From positions 434,001 through 498,000 of the forward strand of contig AP009389.1 in NCBI GenBank assembly GCA_000010565.1: 64,000 nucleotides of DNA, in the 5' to 3' direction. Origin of the DNA: Pelotomaculum thermopropionicum SI (lineage in GTDB: Bacteria; Bacillota; Desulfotomaculia; Desulfotomaculales; Pelotomaculaceae). Shown here in pieces: positions 25,206 through 33,948 of this stretch; positions within the stretch are counted from its first letter, which is position 1; each line of letters starts with the position of its first letter. The notes under the pieces are model-generated. The model searched no databases and was not told where the DNA came from. It was given only the letters and a program-made list of their open reading frames with translations. Made by a program: the position numbers and the translations under genes.

Positions 25206-25625
25206 TCAGATCTCCAGCAGGCTCCGGATTTCCTCGTCGCTGTCGCAGAGCAGTACGCGCAGGATGTACGGGAAGTGCGTCCGCCGGTTGGGAGCGTTGA
25301 TGAAAAGCTGGGAGCGTTCTAGGTAGTCCTGGGCATAGAATTTCAGGTCATGGACCAGTTCCTGTGCGGCCTCTTCCACCGTCCGGCCGTTGGCGTAAAG
25401 CTCGAGCTCATCCAGGGCAAGGGTGACAGATCCGTCCTCTTCCCGGATGACCTCCGGTTTGAGCCTGTACTTTTCCAGGAGCAGCTTCTGCAGATCGGCC
25501 CGCAGGACCAGGACTTCTTCCGCCTGCCTGCGTCTGATGATCACCGGCCGGTAGTGGTTGAAGACTCTGCTGTACAGGGCCGAGAAGCCGCCGCGAGCTT
25601 CGGTAAACTTCAATTCTTCAAGCAT
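25206..25625 (-). CDS. Antitoxin-like protein of a type II TA pair
   Basis: A 139-residue soluble protein. The N-terminus (LKFTEARGGFSALYSRVFNH, then YRPVIIRRRQAEEVLVLR) resembles Phd/YefM-type antitoxins. The middle (DGSVTLALDELELYANGRTV, then EEAAQELVHDLKFYAQDYLE) resembles HicB-like stability proteins. It is the first gene of a pair whose second, toxin-like gene is broken by an IS fragment. If functional it would neutralise a toxin encoded elsewhere; if not, it is a relic. ATG 25625 fits AAGAGGTG. Confidence 0.65.
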   Translation of the reverse strand: MLEELKFTEARGGFSALYSRVFNHYRPVIIRRRQAEEVLVLRADLQKLLLEKYRLKPEVIREEDGSVTLALDELELYANGRTVEEAAQELVHDLKFYAQDYLERSQLFINAPNRRTHFPYILRVLLCDSDEEIRSLLEI

Positions 25626-25881
25626 CAGCATCACCTCTTACCTTCATGATAGCACATTCTGTGCAGAATGTGCAGATGGAATCTTCAAAGGAAAGGAACA
25701 ACAGGAAGGATTTTCTAAGATTTGTGTCGCTCATTCATCCGTTTCCAGCCTACCTATAACTATTTCGGAAAACGGAAAAAAGACTTACCGAAAGCCGCAC
25801 AGAAGGCTTCTGGGCCTTCTAGATGTGCTTAACAGTCCGTTTCCACCAATTTCCAAAAAGGGACTGTCACCTGAAAAAACA

Positions 25882-25912
25882 GTTTGCGATAATGCAAAAC
25901 AAGGTGTAGAAT
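25882..25912 (+). promoter_or_regulatory. Promoter and palindrome of the IclR-type gene
   Basis: -35 TTGCGA (25884-25889), 17-bp spacer, -10 TAGAAT (25907-25912). The -35 lies inside the inverted repeat TTTGC-GATAAT-GCAAA (25883-25898), a likely self-regulation operator. Confidence 0.5.
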
Positions 25913-25947
25913 AAATACAAGTTTAGCAAGTAAAGGAGCAAGTTTGT

Positions 25948-26739
25948 ATGGTAAGAACTGTAGGCGGGAAAAAAGCAGCGAAGGAAAGGCATACCATCCA
26001 GTCGCTGGAAAGGGCCATTATGATTCTGGAGTACCTCCGCAGGGGGCCGACTTCCCTTTCGGAGCTGAGCCGCGAGCTGGGGTTACATAAGAGCACCGTC
26101 TTCGGCCTTTTGCAGACGCTGGCCTGGCATAACTACGTGCACCAGGAGGAAAAAACCGGCCAGTATTCGCTCGGCTACCGGGTGCTGGCCCTGGGCAGCG
26201 CTTATCTGGAGAACTGCGACCTGCGCAAGGTAGCCGTGCCGTACTTGCGCCAACTGGTTGACGAGTACGGGGAAACCGTCCACCTGGTGATCATGGACGA
26301 CGGCCAGGTGGTCTACGTGGATAAGATTGACAGCCCGCAGTCTATCCGCATGGTTTCGCGCATCGGGAGGCGCCTGCCCGCCCACTGCACCGGCGTGGGC
26401 AAGGCCATGCTGGCGTTTCTGCCGGAGGAGAAGGTGAAGCTTATAGTTGAAAAGCACGGGCTGCCCGGATTTACCCCCAACACCATCACCACGTGGGAAA
26501 GACTGGTTGAAGAACTGGCGCGAATCCGGAAGGAAGGGGTGTCTTTCGACCGGGAGGAGATTGAGGAGGGCCTTTGCTGCGTTGCCGCTCCTGTTATCGG
26601 CTACTACCGCCAGCCAATTGGCGCAATCAGCGTCTCCGGGCCGAAGCTGCGGATGACCGAGGAGAAGATGTCGCTTATAGCCGGATCGCTAAAAGAAATA
26701 GCGGCTGAAATTTCCCGGCAGATGGGCAAAATTTTTTAA
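25948..26739 (+). CDS. IclR-family transcriptional regulator
   Basis: A 263-residue regulator: winged HTH at residues 14-75 (IQSLERAIMILEYLRRGPTS, then LSELSRELGLHKSTVFGLLQ) and the IclR effector domain after about 90 (MVSRIGRRLPAHCTGVGKAM, GFTPNTITTWE, FDREEIEEGLCCVAAPV). IclR proteins bind small acids such as aromatic or glyoxylate-type intermediates and control adjacent catabolic genes. It stands 98 bp before the 26838-32522 operon in the same direction and is its most likely regulator. Start at ATG 25948 with AAAGGAG upstream. Confidence 0.9.
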   Translation: MVRTVGGKKAAKERHTIQSLERAIMILEYLRRGPTSLSELSRELGLHKSTVFGLLQTLAWHNYVHQEEKTGQYSLGYRVLALGSAYLENCDLRKVAVPYLRQLVDEYGETVHLVIMDDGQVVYVDKIDSPQSIRMVSRIGRRLPAHCTGVGKAMLAFLPEEKVKLIVEKHGLPGFTPNTITTWERLVEELARIRKEGVSFDREEIEEGLCCVAAPVIGYYRQPIGAISVSGPKLRMTEEKMSLIAGSLKEIAAEISRQMGKIF

Positions 26740-26788
26740 AAAAATTTTTTGGGGAAAGAAGGAGTTTCAATTTTGGTGCAGAATTCTT

Positions 26789-26823
26789 TTCTTAATTAAG
26801 AACGCAGTTCTATATTATCAAAC
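26789..26823 (+). promoter_or_regulatory. Operator-like palindrome and promoter box of the catabolic operon
   Basis: TTCTTAATTAAGAA (26789-26802) is a perfect 14-bp palindrome just before TATATTATCAAAC (26811-26823). The second block recurs exactly at 29774-29786, before the hydratase gene, at a similar distance from the start codon. Confidence 0.45.
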
Positions 26824-26837
26824 AAGGGGGTGCAGCG

Positions 26838-27452
26838 ATGCGCACTGTAACAATGTACCCTGTGGTTGATGCGGAAAAGTGCAGAGGCTGTAAAATATGT
26901 GAACGGGTGTGCCCGGTGCTGTCCATAAAGGTTGAAGCAAAGAAGGCGGCGGTTGCTCTGGAACACTGCCTGGGGTGCGCCAATTGCGAGCAGCGCTGTC
27001 CGGAAACGGCCATCACCATGGTCCGCCTGGAGCAGCCGCGCCTTGTGCGGCAGGCAATGGACGGGCTGGACCAGGATGCCGTGGCCGGCCTCTGCCGGAA
27101 GGCGCGCTTGAACCCCAAGCAAATTATTTGTTACTGCACCGCCACCAGGGCAGAGGAAGCGGCTGCTGCCATTCTGGCGGGAGCCAGGTCGCCGGAGGAT
27201 GTTTCCCGGATGACCGGGGTGCGCTCCGGGTGCAAGGTGGAATGCATCCAGCCGGTTCTCAGGCTTCTGCGGGCAGCCGGTATTGTTCCCGAGCGCCCGG
27301 CCAAAGGGTACCAGTGGTACGGCCTTACGCCGACGGCCTGGGATATTCCCGAGGAGGTCAAGAAAAAATACGGCAAGCGGGGCTTTTATTTTGACGAGGA
27401 CAGGAAAGTGCTGGAGCTTGTCGTGGCTGCTGATGAGAGGAGTGAAGGATGA
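26838..27452 (+). CDS. Ferredoxin / BFD-domain fusion protein
   Basis: A 204-residue iron-sulfur protein. Residues 8-65 hold two 4Fe-4S motifs (CRGCKICERVCP, CLGCANCEQRCP). Residues 95-150 look like a BFD-type [2Fe-2S] domain (ICYCTATRAEEAAAAILAG, SGCKVECIQPVLRLL). The last 50 residues, starting KGYQWYGLTPTAWDIPEEV, are unassigned. It probably passes electrons to or from a redox step in this operon or to an AOR. First gene of the operon, with AAGGGGG upstream; its stop overlaps the start of the next gene (ATGA). Confidence 0.82.
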   Translation: MRTVTMYPVVDAEKCRGCKICERVCPVLSIKVEAKKAAVALEHCLGCANCEQRCPETAITMVRLEQPRLVRQAMDGLDQDAVAGLCRKARLNPKQIICYCTATRAEEAAAAILAGARSPEDVSRMTGVRSGCKVECIQPVLRLLRAAGIVPERPAKGYQWYGLTPTAWDIPEEVKKKYGKRGFYFDEDRKVLELVVAADERSEG

Positions 27453-28891
27453 TGCTGCGCGAGGCTGTTAAACCCCTGCCGCCCAGGCGTTCCCAGTACG
27501 GCATTGCCCCGGAACTGGTGCGCAAGCGGGCCGCAGACCTGCCGGACATGGTTTCTGTTCTGGTGCGGGATCTCTTTCCCGATGCTTCGCCGGTAATCTT
27601 TCCGGGTGAACGCGGCCTGGAGGCCGTCAGGGAAGCTGCCCGCCTTCAACTGGAAAAGGTTGACTTAAGCATGATCAAGCCGGGCGATTCCGTAAACGTT
27701 CTGGGCTCGCACCACGGTTTTACCTTGTTGGGCGGGGCGCCCTACGCGGAAATGCTCAAGGTGATTAAAGACGTCGTGCAGGAGCGGACCGGCTGCAGGG
27801 ATATCCGCCTGCGGGTAGGCGTGGGCCTGCGCTTCCGGGAAAGCGAGGAGTATATTAAGTCATTCGGGCTTGACAAGTATTATGCGGGCAAGGCTGCCGG
27901 GGTTGCCCCGGTGGACGAGGGAGTGGCCATTGAAACCGAAATAGGCACCCTGTATGGAATCAAGAAGATATACGACGCCCGCTGGATTATTCACGCCCAC
28001 AACAGCGACGTGCGCGAGGTGCATTTCCACCGCCAGGTGGACCGGGCCGTAAAGCCTTTCGGCATGTCCTACGCCCGGATTGAAACCCGTTCGACATACC
28101 ACCAGAACCTCGGCCCGCGGGCGGCCAATTTCGTGGCCCGGGCCATTTTCGACTCCCCCTTTGTCCAGGAAAAGTTTGCCTGCGCCGTATTTTTAACCAT
28201 GTCCCCCACCGGCGTGGTGGGCGTGGACGCGGATAACGACCTTTACGCCTTAAACGACCGGGTCACTTACCTGGGGTGCAGGGACTACGGCAAGATGATG
28301 ACTCTTCTGGGGGAAATAGACGAGGCCATTACCATCCTTGATTTCCCTAGCCCCGTGCCTTACGTTTTTGCCGCCGGGGTAATATACGCCAATTTTGTTT
28401 GCGCCAACCGCGATCTCTTCGATCTGGACTACCCGCTGCCCCCCTACACCTGGTACACCGAAGCGTTTTACGGCGAAGACGGCAAGCCCCTGCTGAAGGA
28501 CATTCCGCCGGTCAATCCGGCCATAAAAATGGTGGTCCACAATTACGCCTGGGGCGGTTACCCGAGCGCCTTCTTTACCGAACAGATACCGACCATAATG
28601 GTGGGGCGGGAGCAGGCGGAGCTTTTCAACCAGGACCCGCAAAACCTCAATTACAATAAGCACACCCTGCTGGCCGAGGACCTTGACGGTGCGGTTGCAT
28701 TTGCCAGAAAGGTGACCGGGGTTGACAAAATCATTGCCTTTGACGGTGCCTCTGGAGCTTTGAACGTCAGCCGCCCGCTGGGCGAGTACCTGCTGGCGAA
28801 AGCTCCCGGGGTGGCGCGCCGGGTAAACGAAGAACTGCTTCCCAAGTGGCTTAAGCAGAGAGGCATCGATCCGGCCAGGTTTATCAAATAA
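27449..28891 (+). CDS. Unrecognised 480-residue catabolic-cluster protein
   Basis: A soluble protein of 480 residues, translationally coupled to the ferredoxin gene by an ATGA overlap. Conserved-looking stretches are DSVNVLGSHHGFTLLGGAPY, RLRVGVGLRFRESEEYIK, IIHAHNSDVREVHFHRQVD, FLTMSPTGVVGVDADNDLY and NYAWGGYPSAFF. The many histidines (SHHG, HAHN, HFHR) suggest metal binding. The overall plan vaguely recalls LarA/DUF2088 racemases, but their signature is not evident and I do not assign it. Its place between redox and hydratase genes makes it a candidate for the step that makes or isomerises the oxo-pentenoate-type intermediate. Confidence 0.75.
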   Translation: MMLREAVKPLPPRRSQYGIAPELVRKRAADLPDMVSVLVRDLFPDASPVIFPGERGLEAVREAARLQLEKVDLSMIKPGDSVNVLGSHHGFTLLGGAPYAEMLKVIKDVVQERTGCRDIRLRVGVGLRFRESEEYIKSFGLDKYYAGKAAGVAPVDEGVAIETEIGTLYGIKKIYDARWIIHAHNSDVREVHFHRQVDRAVKPFGMSYARIETRSTYHQNLGPRAANFVARAIFDSPFVQEKFACAVFLTMSPTGVVGVDADNDLYALNDRVTYLGCRDYGKMMTLLGEIDEAITILDFPSPVPYVFAAGVIYANFVCANRDLFDLDYPLPPYTWYTEAFYGEDGKPLLKDIPPVNPAIKMVVHNYAWGGYPSAFFTEQIPTIMVGREQAELFNQDPQNLNYNKHTLLAEDLDGAVAFARKVTGVDKIIAFDGASGALNVSRPLGEYLLAKAPGVARRVNEELLPKWLKQRGIDPARFIK

Positions 28892-28913
28892 GGCATTTGG
28901 AGGTTGTAGAACT

Positions 28914-29732
28914 GTGGCCAGGCACATTTTTCCCGATGACCTGCGCTGGTCGATTTTCCGGGACATGGAGAAAGAGGTTTTCCGGGCGGAGATTATTTCC
29001 ACCCGGCCCACGGTGGCGGCCGGTCTTGACGAGGCGGTGCAGGAGGCGGCTAACCTTGAGCTCCAGGTGCAGGTTATGGTGCAGGAGGGAGAGGTGGTGC
29101 TGCCCGGTTCTCCTATCCTGGTGCTGGCAGGAGCGCCGGTTAATCTGGCCGTGGCCGAAGACAGGGTGCCCGGCTGGATTGGCAAGGCATCGGGCGTGGC
29201 TGCTGCGGCCCGCTTTTTCAAAACGGCGCTGGCCGGCAAACTTCAGGTAGTCTGCGGGGGATGGAAAAAGCTTCCGCTGCCCTGGCGCACGGTGCTGCGC
29301 CGGGCCGTCTCCCTGGGCGGGCTTGCCACCCGCATTGCGGAGCCGCCCTTTCTGTACATCGATAAAAATTACATCCGTATGTTCGGCGGAATTGAAGCCG
29401 CTTTAAAGGCAGTGGCCCATCTGCCGGGCAAAAAAGCGGTACAGCTCAGGGGCGAGCGGGGCGGCATTGCCGCCGAAGCCGAAGAGGCGGTGACGGGAGG
29501 CGCACACATTTTAATGGCCGATACCGGGAGGTTTGAAGACGCCGCCAGGTTGAGCGAATTTCTCCGCGAACGGGGCTGGCGGGAGAAAGTGCAACTGGCC
29601 TTTTCCGGCGGGATAACCGTTCGCGACCTGCCCCTGCTGCTGGAGATGGACCTGGATATAATTGATGTCGGGCGGGCCGTGCTGGATGCACCAATGGCCG
29701 ATTTGCGCTTTGAGGTGCGCGGGAGGGCTTGA
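28914..29732 (+). CDS. NadC/ModD-like protein with altered active site
   Basis: A 272-residue protein with the quinolinate phosphoribosyltransferase (NadC) architecture. The N-terminal domain starts SIFRDMEKEVFRAEI, and the barrel ends LAFSGGITVRDLPLLLEMDL then DIIDVGRAVLDAP. NadC residues that bind quinolinate and phosphoribosyl pyrophosphate are changed: the TRKT-P-R segment reads GGWKKLPLPWR, the HR pair reads TR, and the KDNH segment reads IDKNYI. It is thus unlikely to be a standard NadC. ModD, a related protein of molybdate clusters, is an alternative. The GTG start has TGGAGG upstream. Role in this operon unknown. Confidence 0.7.
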   Translation: MARHIFPDDLRWSIFRDMEKEVFRAEIISTRPTVAAGLDEAVQEAANLELQVQVMVQEGEVVLPGSPILVLAGAPVNLAVAEDRVPGWIGKASGVAAAARFFKTALAGKLQVVCGGWKKLPLPWRTVLRRAVSLGGLATRIAEPPFLYIDKNYIRMFGGIEAALKAVAHLPGKKAVQLRGERGGIAAEAEEAVTGGAHILMADTGRFEDAARLSEFLRERGWREKVQLAFSGGITVRDLPLLLEMDLDIIDVGRAVLDAPMADLRFEVRGRA

Positions 29733-29773
29733 ATGAGCCCTCCATAAAAAAGGCACATATTGAAACGCTATTT

Positions 29774-29786
29774 TATATTATCAAAC
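29774..29786 (+). promoter_or_regulatory. Second copy of the TATATTATCAAAC box
   Basis: Identical to 26811-26823 and placed 17 bases before the TTG start of the hydratase gene. It could be an internal promoter -10 or a regulator site. Confidence 0.4.
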
Positions 29787-29802
29787 CCCGGGGTGAAGTA
29801 AA

Positions 29803-30588
29803 TTGGTTGAAAAAAGAATTGAAGAATGGGCAAAGCGCCTTTTGAAGGCCGAGGAAACCTGCGTGCCCGTCGAGCCGCTTACCGAGGAGTGGCCTGCAGT
29901 GGACATACCTGCCGCCTACGCCATTCAGCTAAAGGTACTGGAGCTGAAGCGGGCCGCCGGGCGGAAGGTAATAGGGATGAAGATCGGGTTGACCAGCAAG
30001 GCCATGCAGCAGATGCTGGGGGTGCACGAGCCGGACTACGGGCACGTGCTGGATTCAATGGTTTTGCTGGAAGGGGAGCCGGTGCGCCTGTCCGGCCTGA
30101 TCCAGCCCAAAGTCGAGGCCGAGATTGCTTTTGTGCTGCGGGACCGGCTGTGCGGGCCGGGGGTGCACGCGGCGGATGTGCTGAGGGCTTCTGCCGGCGT
30201 AATGCCTTCGCTGGAAATCATAGATAGCCGTATTAAGGACTGGAAAATAAAGATTCAGGACACCATTGCCGATAACGCTTCGGCCGCGGCAATAATCCTG
30301 GGTGGCGCTCTGGTGCCCGTACAAGGGCTGGATTTGCGTTTAGTTGGACTGACGCTGGAAAAAGACGGCCATGTTTTTGCCACGGCAACGGGCGCTGCGG
30401 TGCTGGGGCACCCGGCGGCGGCGGTGGCCTGGCTGGCCAATGCTATTGCCCCTTACGGCCTGAGCCTGGAACCGGGCATGGTGGTGCTTTCCGGTTCTTT
30501 AACCCAGGCGGTAACGGTGGAGCCCGGAACGGTTATCCATGCAACTTTTGATCGCCTTGGCGCAGTCTCCGTCAAGTTTATAGAATAG
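29803..30588 (+). CDS. mhpD: 2-oxopent-4-enoate hydratase family protein
   Basis: A 261-residue enzyme of the MhpD/DmpE/DmpH family, which hydrates 2-hydroxypenta-2,4-dienoate to 4-hydroxy-2-oxovalerate or decarboxylates 4-oxalocrotonate. Signatures are [42 protein letters not shown] (metal Glu residues) and [20 protein letters not shown]. Hydratase is favoured because the next two genes act on its product, but decarboxylase cannot be excluded. The TTG start has GGGGTGA upstream. It is part of the catabolic operon, with its own upstream box. Confidence 0.85.
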   Translation: MVEKRIEEWAKRLLKAEETCVPVEPLTEEWPAVDIPAAYAIQLKVLELKRAAGRKVIGMKIGLTSKAMQQMLGVHEPDYGHVLDSMVLLEGEPVRLSGLIQPKVEAEIAFVLRDRLCGPGVHAADVLRASAGVMPSLEIIDSRIKDWKIKIQDTIADNASAAAIILGGALVPVQGLDLRLVGLTLEKDGHVFATATGAAVLGHPAAAVAWLANAIAPYGLSLEPGMVVLSGSLTQAVTVEPGTVIHATFDRLGAVSVKFIE

Positions 30589-30622
30589 ACCGCTAAATAT
30601 TGAGGTTTGGGAGGGGTATAAG

Positions 30623-31519
30623 TTGAAAAAAGTTAAGGCAGCCATTATCGGACCGGGCAACATCGGCACCGACTTAATGTACAAGCTCTTGCGCAGCAAC
30701 TACATAGAGATAGCCTTGATGGTTGGGATTTACCCTCAGTCGGAAGGGCTGGCCAGGGCCAGGTCGCTGGGGATTGAGACTTCACATGAAGGAATCGGTG
30801 CGGTTTTAAGGGAGCCGGACATAAAAATAGTTTTTGACGCAACGGCGGCCAAACCTCACCTTAAACACGCACCTTTGCTGCGCGAGGCGGGCAAGATTGC
30901 CATCGATCTCACTCCTGCGGCGGTGGGACCTTACATGGTGCCGGTTGTCAATATTGATGAACACCTGGAAGCCGATAACGTGAACATGGTTACCTGCGGC
31001 GGCCAGGCTACCGTACCGATTGTGGCTGCCATCAACCGGGTGGCCGGGGTGCGCTACGCAGAAATTGTCGCCTCGCTGGCCAGCAAAAGCGCGGGGCCCG
31101 GAACCCGCCAGAATATCGACGAGTTTACCGAGACCACGGCAAGGGCCCTGGAGGTGGTGGGAGGCGCCGGCAAAGGTAAAGCAATCATCATTCTTAATCC
31201 GGCCGAGCCCCCGATCATGATGCACAACACTATTTACACTCTGGTCGAGAACCCGGATGAAGAATTAATTAAAAGCGCCGTTTTTGAGATGGTAAAGCGC
31301 ATTCAGGAATACGTGCCGGGGTACCGCCTGCAGGTGGAGCCCCTGGTAGAAGGAAACAAGGTAACTACAATCATAGAGGTGACCGGCGCCGGGGACTACC
31401 TGCCGCCTTACGCAGGCAACCTGGACATTATGACTTCGGCCGCCGCCAGGGCGGGAGAATTGATGGCCATGCGGCTGCTGGGCGTTTATAAGCCGGAGAG
31501 GGGTGATAGCTGTGCCTGA
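30623..31519 (+). CDS. mhpF: Acetaldehyde dehydrogenase (acylating)
   Basis: A 298-residue enzyme that turns acetaldehyde, NAD+ and CoA into acetyl-CoA. The NAD-binding motif [18 protein letters not shown] is at the N-terminus, the catalytic Cys is in [15 protein letters not shown] (about residue 122), and [10 protein letters not shown] is typical of MhpF/DmpF. In this family the enzyme forms a complex with the aldolase encoded next and receives acetaldehyde through a tunnel. The TTG start follows GGGAGGGG; the end overlaps the aldolase start. Confidence 0.93.
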
Positions 31520-32522
31520 AATCAGAATAATGGATACCACCTTGCGCGACGGGATGCACGCCATGGCCCACCAGTTCACCCCGGAGCAAATGGCTCAGGT
31601 GGCGGCAGCCCTGGACGAAGCCGGCGTTGACGTAATTGAGGTTACCCACGGCGACGGGCTTGCCGGGTCGTCGTTCCAGTACGGCTTTGCCGCGGCCACC
31701 GACGAGGAATATTTAGAGGCTGTGGCGCCGGTGCTGAAAAAAGCCAAGCTGGCCGCCCTGATCCTGCCCGGCATTGGCACCTGCAGGGACATGCGCATGG
31801 CCGTCCAGGCCGGAGTAAAGGTTTTCCGCATTGCCACCCATGTTACCGAAGCGGACATATCGGAGGAGCATATGGGCCTGGCCAAAGAAATGGGGGCCGA
31901 GGTGGTCGGCTTTCTGATGATGTCCCATACGGTTGGAAAAGAAAAAATTGCCGAACAGGCTAAACTTATGGAAAGTTACGGGGCGGACGTGGTCTACATG
32001 GTGGATTCGGCAGGGGCCATGATCCCGCCGGAAGTAACGGAAAAGATTGGCTATTTAAAGGAAGTTCTCAATATTCCGGTGGGCTTCCACGCCCATAACA
32101 ACCTGGGCCTGGCCGTGGGCAACACCCTGGCCGCGGTGGCCGCCGGGGCGACGGCGGTGGACGGGACGCTGCGCGGCCTGGGGGCCGGGGCCGGCAATAC
32201 CAGCACGGAGGTCCTGGTGGCGGCCCTCAAGAAAGCCGGTTACCAGGTGGGTGTTGACCTGTACAAAATAATGGATGCGGCAACGGTGCTGGAACCGATG
32301 ATGCGCCGGCCGCAGGTAATAGACAACGCCTCGATCATTCTGGGCTATGCAGGCGTTTATTCCAGCTTTCTTTTGCATACCTACAGGGCGGCCGAAAGGT
32401 TCGGCCTGGACCCGCGGGACATTTTAATGGAACTCGGCCGCCGCAAGGTGGTTGGAGGACAGGAGGACTATATTGTAGACGTGGCCTACGAAATGTCCAG
32501 GAATAAGTCCCGGGCAGTCTAA
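31512..32522 (+). CDS. mhpE: 4-hydroxy-2-oxovalerate aldolase
   Basis: A 336-residue metal-dependent aldolase splitting 4-hydroxy-2-oxovalerate into pyruvate and acetaldehyde. The [10 protein letters not shown] opening and the metal-binding [14 protein letters not shown] (HxH) are hallmarks of DmpG/MhpE and related HMGL-like enzymes. The C-terminal communication domain is present ([20 protein letters not shown]). GTG 31512 is favoured, 8 bases after GAGAGGGG; GTG 31503 is possible. It overlaps mhpF by 8 bp, so both partners are made together. Confidence 0.93.
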
Positions 32523-32528
32523 AGTCTT

Positions 32529-32548
32529 AACGGAATACTCATTCCGTT
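32529..32548 (+). terminator. Small hairpin after the aldolase gene
   Basis: AACGGAAT and ATTCCGTT arms around ACTC; only a short T stretch follows. It may end the operon weakly. Confidence 0.4.
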
Positions 32549-32684
32549 TGGCCTGCGCAGTACGTTTTGAGGGGGTGGGAAAGGTTTAATTGCGGGAGGC
32601 TGCAGGCACTTGCAGGGGTCGAAGGCAGGGCTTGGAAGTTCGTTTGGAGCAAAAAGCTTTAATTAAGTAAAGGAGGGGTTGTTT

Positions 32685-33887
32685 GTGTTTCCAACACTGA
32701 AGGTAGTCCAGTACTATACGCCACAAAAGAAGGTCTTTGGTGTAAATGCGGTGGATAACATTGGCGTTTACCTCAAGGAAATGGGATTGAGCGGAAAGGC
32801 TATAATCATCACCGACCCCGGTATTGCAGCGGCCGGCCTGCCCGAAAGGTTAATAAAAGCCCTTGAAAAAGAAGGTTTTAAAGCTGCGGTGTACGATCAG
32901 GGCAAGCCCGAACCTGACGATATTTCGTGCGATCAGGCTGCAGAATTTGCCCGCAAGGAAAAGGGCGATTTTGTAATAGGCTTTGGCGGCGGCAGCTCCA
33001 TTGACATCGCCAAGGTGGTGGCACAGCTCCTCGTGTTGCCCGGTGTAACGGACGATTATTTGATTAACACCACCTTTCCGAAAAAAGGAGCACCCATCAT
33101 TGCCGTGCCGACTACCTCCGGGACGGGCACCGAGTGCACCATGTACTCGGTCATAACGTTTGCCAAAGACGGGATTAAGGGCTTTTTTGGCACGCCGACC
33201 ATTCTGCCCGACATGGCCCTGGTGGATCCCACCCTTACCATAAGCATGCCTCCCGGCGTAACTGCTTCTACCGGTATTGATGCCCTTTCCCATGCGATTG
33301 AAACGATGATGGCCAGGCAGGAAAACCCGTTTACCGACGCCGTTGCCATAAAAGCCATCGAGCTTATTGCAGAGGCCCTGCCCGTTGCCGTCTATGAAGG
33401 GGACAACCTGGAAGCGCGGGTTAAAATGTCCTACGGTTCGATGATGGCCGGCATTGCCTTCCAGGATCCGGGCATTGTCGAAGGCCACGCCCTGGCCCAC
33501 ACCCTGGGTTCGGTTTACCACGTGCCGCACGGCGTCGGATGCGCCATTGCGCTGCCCTACGCCATGGAATATAACATGGGCCACTGCATGGAAAAGCTGG
33601 CCCGCATTGCCGTTGCCATGGGCCAGAACACCGCCGGCATGAGCGTCCGCCAGGCAGCCCAGACTGCGGTGTTTGCGGTTAAACAATTAATTGAGGATGT
33701 TAAACTGCCCATTACCTGGGCAAAGTACGGCAAGAAGGAAGATATACCCAAGCTGACCGACATGATGGTGGAAAGCCCGTGGATTACCGCCTTCTACGGC
33801 TGGTCCAAGCGGAAGATGACCAGGGAGGCGGCGCTGGAACTGCTGACCAGGAGCTACGAGGGACGCCTTGGCGAAGCCCTTTACTAG
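32685..33887 (+). CDS. Iron-type alcohol dehydrogenase 1
   Basis: A 400-residue group III (iron-dependent) alcohol dehydrogenase. NAD(P)-binding GFGGGSSIDIAK lies at about residue 100. Metal ligands are in GIDALSHAIET and in GHALAHTLGSVYHVPHGVG. It interconverts an alcohol and aldehyde. It lies directly after the genes that make acetaldehyde and before an AOR cluster, so ethanol/acetaldehyde is plausible. GTG 32685 suits AGGAGGGG; the TTG six bases upstream abuts it. Confidence 0.9.
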   Translation: MFPTLKVVQYYTPQKKVFGVNAVDNIGVYLKEMGLSGKAIIITDPGIAAAGLPERLIKALEKEGFKAAVYDQGKPEPDDISCDQAAEFARKEKGDFVIGFGGGSSIDIAKVVAQLLVLPGVTDDYLINTTFPKKGAPIIAVPTTSGTGTECTMYSVITFAKDGIKGFFGTPTILPDMALVDPTLTISMPPGVTASTGIDALSHAIETMMARQENPFTDAVAIKAIELIAEALPVAVYEGDNLEARVKMSYGSMMAGIAFQDPGIVEGHALAHTLGSVYHVPHGVGCAIALPYAMEYNMGHCMEKLARIAVAMGQNTAGMSVRQAAQTAVFAVKQLIEDVKLPITWAKYGKKEDIPKLTDMMVESPWITAFYGWSKRKMTREAALELLTRSYEGRLGEALY

Positions 33888-33899
33888 AATTTGTTTCAG

Positions 33900-33915
33900 G
33901 GGGGCTTTGCCCCCC
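33900..33915 (+). other. GC hairpin between dehydrogenase and MoCF gene
   Basis: GGGGGC-TTT-GCCCCC, without a T run. Possibly a weak terminator or an mRNA-end stabiliser. Confidence 0.4.
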
Positions 33916-33948
33916 CAGTTTACAACATTCGGGTAAGGAGAAGGAAAA

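Noticed and set aside
25558-25914. 118-codon plus-strand frame before the IclR gene
   Set aside because: It overlaps the antitoxin gene and the IclR promoter, and lacks a ribosome site.
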